Made by a program: the position numbers and the translations under genes. From Pseudomonadota bacterium (lineage in GTDB: Bacteria; Pseudomonadota; Gammaproteobacteria; Burkholderiales; Burkholderiaceae_C), in NCBI GenBank assembly GCA_021808525.1, contig JAKBBK010000016.1, positions 1-45,610 of the forward strand: a stretch of 45,610 nt of DNA. The letters are read 5' to 3'. Position 1 is the stretch's first letter; the number at the start of each line of letters is the position of its first letter. The notes under the pieces are model-generated. The model saw only the letters and a list, made by a program, of their open reading frames with translations. It ran no database searches and was not told the DNA's origin. This document shows, piece by piece, positions 41,217 through 45,610 of the stretch.

Positions 41217-43307
41217 ATGGCCAAGCCAGCGCCTTCACCCCTGATCAACCGAGAAATCGGCATCCTGGCCTTCAACCGCCGGGTGCTGGCCCAGGCACAG
41301 GATCCGGCCATCCCGCCGCTGGAGCGCCTGCGCTACCTGTGCATCGTCGCGTCGAACCTGGACGAATTCTTCGAGACCCGCGTGGCGCAGCTGCAGGATG
41401 TGCTGGAGCATGAGCCGGCGGCCCTGACGCCCGACGGGCTGCCGGTGGCCGAGGCGCTGCGCCTGATCGCCGACGAGGCGCACGCGCTGGTGGCCGAGAA
41501 ATACCGGCTGCTGCAGCAGTCCATCTACCCCATGCTGCACGACGTGGGCGTGCGCTTCGTCACCAGCGGCGAATGGTCCCAGCGCCAGGAGCGCTGGGCC
41601 CGCGCCTACTTCGAGCGCGAGGTGCTGCCGGTGCTCACGCCCATCGGGCTCGACCCGGCGCACCCCTTTCCCAAGGTGCTCAACAAGAGCCTGAATTTCG
41701 CCGTCATGCTCGAAGGCACGGACGCCTTCGGGCGCAATGTGGACCTGGGCATCATCCAGGCGCCCAGGGCCCTGCCGCGGGTGCTGGAACTGCCCGGCGA
41801 ACTGGTGGAAGACGACAAGCTGCACAGTTTCGTGCTGCTGTCCTCGCTGATGCAGGCCTACGCCGGACACCTGTTCCCGGGCCTGAAGGTGCTGGGCGTG
41901 CACCAGTTCCGCGTCACCCGCAACAGCGAGCTGTTCGTGGACGACGACGAGATCACCAATCTGCGCACCGCCCTGCAGGGCGAGCTGCGCGCGCGCCACT
42001 ACGGCGACGCCGTGCGCCTGGAGGTCAACGCCGCCTGCCCGCAGCCCCTGCTCGAGCGCCTGATGCGCGAGAACGGCCTGAACGCACGCGACTGTTTCCG
42101 CGTGGACGGCCCGGTCAATCTGGCGCGCCTGCAGGCGATCATCGACATGCTGCCCCAGTCGCGCCTGACCTACCCGCCCCATCTGCCGGCTCCCCTGCCC
42201 GGCTGGCCGGGCGCCGAGCCCGAGCTGTTCGAGCACATCCGCGCCGGCGACGTGCTGCTGCACCACCCCTACGACAGCTTCGCCCCGGTGGTGGACCTGG
42301 TGCGCACCGCCGCGCGCGACCCGCAGGTGCTGGCCATCAAGCAGACCATCTACCGTGCCGGCCACACCTCCGAGCTGATGGAGGCGCTGATCGAGGCCGC
42401 GCGCAACGGCAAGGAAGTCACCGTGGTGCTGGAGCTGATGGCCCGCCTGGACGAGGAGACCAACATCAACTGGGCGGCGCGCCTGGAGGCCGAGGGCGCG
42501 CACGTGGTCTACGGCGTGGTGGGCTTCAAGTGCCACGCCAAGATGCTCATGGTGGTGCGCCGCGAGCGCGTGGGGCGCCGCGCCGGGCAGTTGCGGCGCT
42601 ACGTGCACCTGGGCACCGGCAACTACCACACCCGCACCGCGCGCCTGTACACCGATTTCGGGCTCATGACCGCCGACGAGGCCATCTGCGCCGACGTCAA
42701 CCAGGTATTCCTGGAAATCACCGGATCTTCCAAGTTCGCTCCGCTGCGCCGCCTGTGGCAATCGCCCTTTTCGCTGCTGGACAAGCTGATCCGCGCCATC
42801 CGCCACGAGGCCCGGCTGGCTCGCGCGGGCAAGACGGCGCGCATCTGGGCGAGGGTGAACGCCCTGGTCGAGCCCACGGTGATCGGCGAGCTGTACAAGG
42901 CCGCGCGCGCCGGCGTGGAAATCCGCCTGCTGGTGCGCGGACCTTGCATGCTGCGCCCCGGGATCGCCGGCCTGTCGGAAAACATCCGCGTGCGCTCGGT
43001 GATCGGACGCTTCCTGGAGCACTCGCGGGTGTTCTATTTCCACAACGACGGCGCCGAGGATGTCTGGATCTCCTCGGCCGACTGGATGGAGCGCAACCTG
43101 TTCCGCCGGGTCGAGATCGCCGCGCCCATCCTCGACCCCGAGGCCAAGGCCAAGGTGATCCGCGAGGGCCTGCGCGTGCACTGGATCAACCCCGGCAACG
43201 CCTGGGACATGGACGGCGCCGGCAACTGGCGCCGCGCCCGCGGCTGGCACAGCGGGCGCAGCAGCCACCAGGTGCTGATCGATTCGCGCAACCCCGAGGC
43301 CGGCTGA
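41217..43307 (+). CDS. ppk: polyphosphate kinase 1
   Basis: A 696-residue Ppk1. The N-terminal INREIGILAFNRRVLAQAQD and RYLCIVASNLDEFFETR are family-typical. His440 in KCHAKM is the phosphate-accepting residue. His602 in HSRVFYFHNDGAEDVWISSADWM is the second catalytic histidine. YVHLGTGNYHTRTARLYTDFGL is also present. It makes polyphosphate from ATP. The pair with ppx is the usual arrangement, here divergent. It ends convergent to phoR, with a GC-rich gap of 35 bp. Confidence 0.97.
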   Translation: MAKPAPSPLINREIGILAFNRRVLAQAQDPAIPPLERLRYLCIVASNLDEFFETRVAQLQDVLEHEPAALTPDGLPVAEALRLIADEAHALVAEKYRLLQQSIYPMLHDVGVRFVTSGEWSQRQERWARAYFEREVLPVLTPIGLDPAHPFPKVLNKSLNFAVMLEGTDAFGRNVDLGIIQAPRALPRVLELPGELVEDDKLHSFVLLSSLMQAYAGHLFPGLKVLGVHQFRVTRNSELFVDDDEITNLRTALQGELRARHYGDAVRLEVNAACPQPLLERLMRENGLNARDCFRVDGPVNLARLQAIIDMLPQSRLTYPPHLPAPLPGWPGAEPELFEHIRAGDVLLHHPYDSFAPVVDLVRTAARDPQVLAIKQTIYRAGHTSELMEALIEAARNGKEVTVVLELMARLDEETNINWAARLEAEGAHVVYGVVGFKCHAKMLMVVRRERVGRRAGQLRRYVHLGTGNYHTRTARLYTDFGLMTADEAICADVNQVFLEITGSSKFAPLRRLWQSPFSLLDKLIRAIRHEARLARAGKTARIWARVNALVEPTVIGELYKAARAGVEIRLLVRGPCMLRPGIAGLSENIRVRSVIGRFLEHSRVFYFHNDGAEDVWISSADWMERNLFRRVEIAAPILDPEAKAKVIREGLRVHWINPGNAWDMDGAGNWRRARGWHSGRSSHQVLIDSRNPEAG

Positions 43308-43342
43308 GCAGCCGCCGGGGCCAGCGGCGCGGGCCCGCCGGC

Positions 43343-44692
43343 TCAGCCCTGCGCGACGGCCGCTTCCTGCGGCGCCACCGGCTGCGGCAGCACCACGCGC
43401 TGCGCGGGGAAGCGGGCGCTGAAGGTGCTGCCCTCGCCCAGCTGGCTGGAAATGCGCAGTTCCGCCTGGTGGCGCAACAGCGCGTGCTTGACGATGGCCA
43501 GGCCCAGCCCGGTGCCGCCCGACTCGCGCGAACGCCCGCGGTCCACGCGGTAGAAGCGCTCGGTCAGGCGCGGGATGTGCTCGGAGGCGATGCCGATGCC
43601 GTTGTCGCTGACACTGAACTCGCCCACCGCATCGCCCAGCCCGGTGTCGAGCACGCGCCAGCGGATCTGGATCAGCCCGCCATCGGGGGTGTAGCGCACG
43701 GCATTGCTCACCAGGTTGCCGAAGGCGCTGGAGAGTTCGCCGCCGGCGCCGCGCAGCTTGCTCAGGTCGGCCTCGGCCTCGATGCGGTGGCGCCCGCCCG
43801 ACAGCGCCCGCGCATCGGCGGCCAGGCGCGCCACCATATTGGGCATGTCCAGCAGTTCCTCCGCGGGCTGGTGCGGGTCGCCTTCCAGGTGGGCCAGGGT
43901 CAGCAGGTCCTCCACCAGGTGGCGCATGCGGTCGCTTTGCTGCTGCATCAGCGCCAGTACCCTCTCGCGCTCCTCGGCGGAGAAATCCAGGCTGCGCAGG
44001 GTCTCGACGAAACCCGCGATCACCGTCAGGGGTGTCTTGATCTCGTGCGAGACGTTGGCCACGAAGTCGCGGCGCATCGCCTCGGTGCGCTCGATCTGGG
44101 TGACGTCGCGCGACAGCAGCAGGCGGTCTCCCTCGCCGTAGGGAATCACCTGCACGCTCAGCAGCAGGGTGCCGTGGCTGCCGCTGCGGCGCATCAGCAG
44201 GGGCTCGGAGAACTGGCGCCCCGCCAGGTAGGCGACGAACTCCGGGTTGCGGATCAGGTGCACCGCGTGCTGGCGCATGTCGCGCCTCGGGTCGAGCCCG
44301 AAATGCCCCGCGGCGGTGGCGTTGCACCAGTCGATCTGGCCCTGCTCGTCGATCAGCATCACCCCGTTGGGGGAGGCCTGCAGCGCCTCGATGAACCGTG
44401 CCAGCTTGGTCTCCTCGCGTTGCACGCGGCTTTGCCACAGGCGCAACTGGCGCGCGCTGCGGTAGAACACCTCGCCCCAGGCGCCGAAGGAGGCCGGGAT
44501 GCTGTCGCGCTGGGGAAAGCGCAGCCAGGACAGCAGCCGGGTGCGGGCCAGGGTATCGAAGCCCACCACGCCCAGCGCGATGGCGCAAGCCAGCGCCAGG
44601 CCCGCGGTCTCGCCCAGCCAGTGCGCCACCAGGGCGCCCGCCAGCACCATCGCGGCCACGATCGCCGCCAGGCGGAGAATCACCGAACGCAT
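43343..44692 (-). CDS. phoR: phosphate-regulon sensor histidine kinase PhoR
   Basis: A 449-residue kinase. Two membrane helices near residues 5-50 have almost no periplasmic loop, as in PhoR. A PAS domain follows (about 98-200: RFIEALQASPNGVMLIDEQGQIDWCNATA). The phosphoacceptor is His216 in VANVSHEIKTPLTVI. The ATPase has the N box (AFGNLVSNAVRYTPDGG), G1 (VSDNGIGI) and G2 (GGTGLGLAIVKHALLRH). It phosphorylates PhoB when phosphate is scarce, gated by PhoU and the Pst transporter. It lies 16 bp after phoB in the same direction. Confidence 0.95.
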   Translation of the reverse strand: MRSVILRLAAIVAAMVLAGALVAHWLGETAGLALACAIALGVVGFDTLARTRLLSWLRFPQRDSIPASFGAWGEVFYRSARQLRLWQSRVQREETKLARFIEALQASPNGVMLIDEQGQIDWCNATAAGHFGLDPRRDMRQHAVHLIRNPEFVAYLAGRQFSEPLLMRRSGSHGTLLLSVQVIPYGEGDRLLLSRDVTQIERTEAMRRDFVANVSHEIKTPLTVIAGFVETLRSLDFSAEERERVLALMQQQSDRMRHLVEDLLTLAHLEGDPHQPAEELLDMPNMVARLAADARALSGGRHRIEAEADLSKLRGAGGELSSAFGNLVSNAVRYTPDGGLIQIRWRVLDTGLGDAVGEFSVSDNGIGIASEHIPRLTERFYRVDRGRSRESGGTGLGLAIVKHALLRHQAELRISSQLGEGSTFSARFPAQRVVLPQPVAPQEAAVAQG

Positions 44693-44708
44693 GGGCGGGG
44701 CCCGCTGC

Positions 44709-45431
44709 TCAGCCGCCGGCAGTGGCGCCCTGGCGCTGCGTGAACCGGTAGCCCGCTCCACGCACCGTCTCGACCAGCTCGGAGCAGTTCGCCGGCGCCA
44801 GCGCCTCGCGCAGGCGCTTGATGTGCACGTCCACGGTGCGTTCCTCGATGAACACGTGGTCGCCCCACACCTTGTCGAGCAGCGCGCCGCGGCTGTGCAC
44901 GCGCTCCGGATGGGTCATCATGAAGTGCAGCAGCTTGAACTCGGTGGGCCCCAGGCGCAGCTCCTTTTCCGCGCCGTCGGGCCCGGTGCAGGTGACGCGG
45001 CGGGTGCCCGGATCGACGGCCAGCGCGCCCGCGCGCACCGGCTCGTCGGTGAGTTGCGGCGAACGCCGGCGCAGCACCGCGCGGATGCGCGCCAGCAGTT
45101 CCTTGGGCGAGAAGGGCTTGGTGATGTAGTCGTCGGCGCCCGCGTCGAGCCCGGCGATGGTGTCGGTCTCCTCGCTGCGCGCGGTCAGCAGGATCATCGG
45201 GATGCCCCGCGTGCGCGCTCCCTGGCGCAGTTCGCGCAGCAGGGCCACGCCGGACATGCCCGGGAGCATCCAGTCCACCAGCATCACGTCGGGGAGCACG
45301 TCGCGAATCAGGCGCAAGGCTTCCTCGGCGCTGCCGGCCACGATGGGACAATGCCCGGCGTGGCGCAGGTTCACCGCGAGCAATTCGGCAATCGCGGGTT
45401 CGTCTTCGACAATCAGGATGTTGCTGGGCAT
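44709..45431 (-). CDS. phoB: phosphate-regulon response regulator PhoB
   Basis: A 240-residue OmpR/PhoB-type regulator. The receiver has the acidic pair in ILIVEDEPAI, phosphoacceptor Asp53 in LVDWMLPGMSG, and Lys in YITKPFSPKELLAR. The C-terminal winged helix (LRLGPTEFKLLHFMMTHPERVHSRGALLDKVWG, then RTVDVHIKRLREAL) binds Pho boxes. It is between phoU and phoR. Candidate binding sites occur upstream of olsB and between ppx and ppk in this window. Confidence 0.96.
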   Translation of the reverse strand: MPSNILIVEDEPAIAELLAVNLRHAGHCPIVAGSAEEALRLIRDVLPDVMLVDWMLPGMSGVALLRELRQGARTRGIPMILLTARSEETDTIAGLDAGADDYITKPFSPKELLARIRAVLRRRSPQLTDEPVRAGALAVDPGTRRVTCTGPDGAEKELRLGPTEFKLLHFMMTHPERVHSRGALLDKVWGDHVFIEERTVDVHIKRLREALAPANCSELVETVRGAGYRFTQRQGATAGG

Positions 45432-45460
45432 GGGTTGGACTCGGGCCTGCGACTGCCTGT

Positions 45461-45482
45461 CCCGCGACGCGCGTGTCGCGGG
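45461..45482 (-). other. hairpin between phoU and phoB
   Basis: CCCGCGAC at 45461-45468 pairs perfectly with GTCGCGGG at 45475-45482 around GCGCGT. It begins one base after the phoU stop codon and has no T-run. It could attenuate or stabilise the message between phoU and phoB. Confidence 0.5.
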
Positions 45483-45483
45483 T

Positions 45484-45610
45484 TCAGAGGGTTCCCGCCA
45501 CCTCGTTGAAGGCTTCCTTGTTGTGTCGCACGTCGGTGCCGCGCACCACGTAGATCACGAACTCGGCGATGTTCTTGGCGTGGTCGCCGATGCGCTCGAT
45601 GGCCTTGGCG
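45484..45610 (-). CDS. phoU: phosphate transport regulator PhoU, 3' end only
   Basis: The last 41 codons and stop of a gene running off the window. The encoded [17 protein letters not shown] and [14 protein letters not shown] are the conserved C-terminal helix of PhoU, the coiled-coil metal-binding protein that links Pst transport to PhoR and keeps the regulon off in phosphate excess. The order phoU-phoB-phoR on the minus strand suggests a pst operon just outside the window. Confidence 0.9.
   Translation of the reverse strand, partial: AKAIERIGDHAKNIAEFVIYVVRGTDVRHNKEAFNEVAGTL

Noticed and set aside
1-45610. tRNA, rRNA, insertion sequences, phage genes and attachment sites.
   Set aside because: None recognised by eye on either strand; a covariance-model scan would be needed to exclude small RNAs.

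Overview
The window is high-GC, densely packed chromosomal DNA. The gene set points to a betaproteobacterium of the order Burkholderiales: a TctC/Bug-type binding protein with TctAB, IclR regulators, minCDE, rfbBD, lysS, and a ppx/ppk/phoR/phoB/phoU block. No rRNA, tRNA, transposase, integrase or CRISPR array was seen. The genus cannot be fixed from sequence alone.

Layout. (1) 191-3230: a soluble PAS/chemoreceptor-like protein and a globin-GAF-EAL cyclic-di-GMP phosphodiesterase. (2) 3227-5953, minus strand: a CobT-like VWA protein and a CobS-like AAA+ ATPase, downstream of an IclR regulator (5986-6807). (3) 6838-25477: a large organosulfonate-catabolism block, the main interest here. (4) 25594-29781: a LolC-type permease, a DUF4337 protein, a PAP2 phosphatase and an AidB-type acyl-CoA dehydrogenase. 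(5) 30081-32037: minCDE, ending 6 bp from convergent rfbD, with rfbB behind it. (6) 34244-38626: pgi (unusual), lysS, a spermidine-synthase-like gene and sixA. (7) 38675-45610: the phosphate block, with olsB behind a four-repeat candidate Pho box, divergent ppx and ppk, phoR, phoB and the 3' end of phoU.

How the sulfonate block fits together. Taurine would enter through TauABC (19002-21730). A TauXY-type taurine dehydrogenase (NTF2-like small subunit 21745-22122; FAD subunit 22504-23931) would deaminate it to sulfoacetaldehyde. Sulfoacetate would be activated by an AMP-forming CoA ligase (SauT-like, 13014-14615) and reduced to sulfoacetaldehyde by a CoA-acylating dehydrogenase (SauS-like, 15762-17195). 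Both routes meet at Xsc (6993-8813), which releases sulfite and acetyl phosphate; Pta (8810-9751) converts the latter to acetyl-CoA. A tripartite tricarboxylate-type transporter (TctCBA, 9783-12920) lies directly downstream of sauT and is a candidate sulfoacetate importer; an MHS-family MFS carrier closes the block. Two IclR regulators and a MocR-type TauR lie within it. No sulfite dehydrogenase or sulfite exporter is visible.

Regulatory DNA gives the freshest observations. The divergent tauX/tauY region carries two oppositely oriented CTGG-type direct-repeat pairs. Each has a 23-bp period and each sits 30 or 31 bp from its -10. An alternating GAAAA/TTTTC half-site array lies at the exact midpoint. 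Inverted repeats also mark the xsc, sauT/sauR and MFS control regions, and strong hairpins follow both binding-protein genes. Upstream of olsB four 11-bp-spaced PhoB half-sites end exactly 10 bp before a -10. All functional statements are inferences from sequence and family knowledge; no searches were run.
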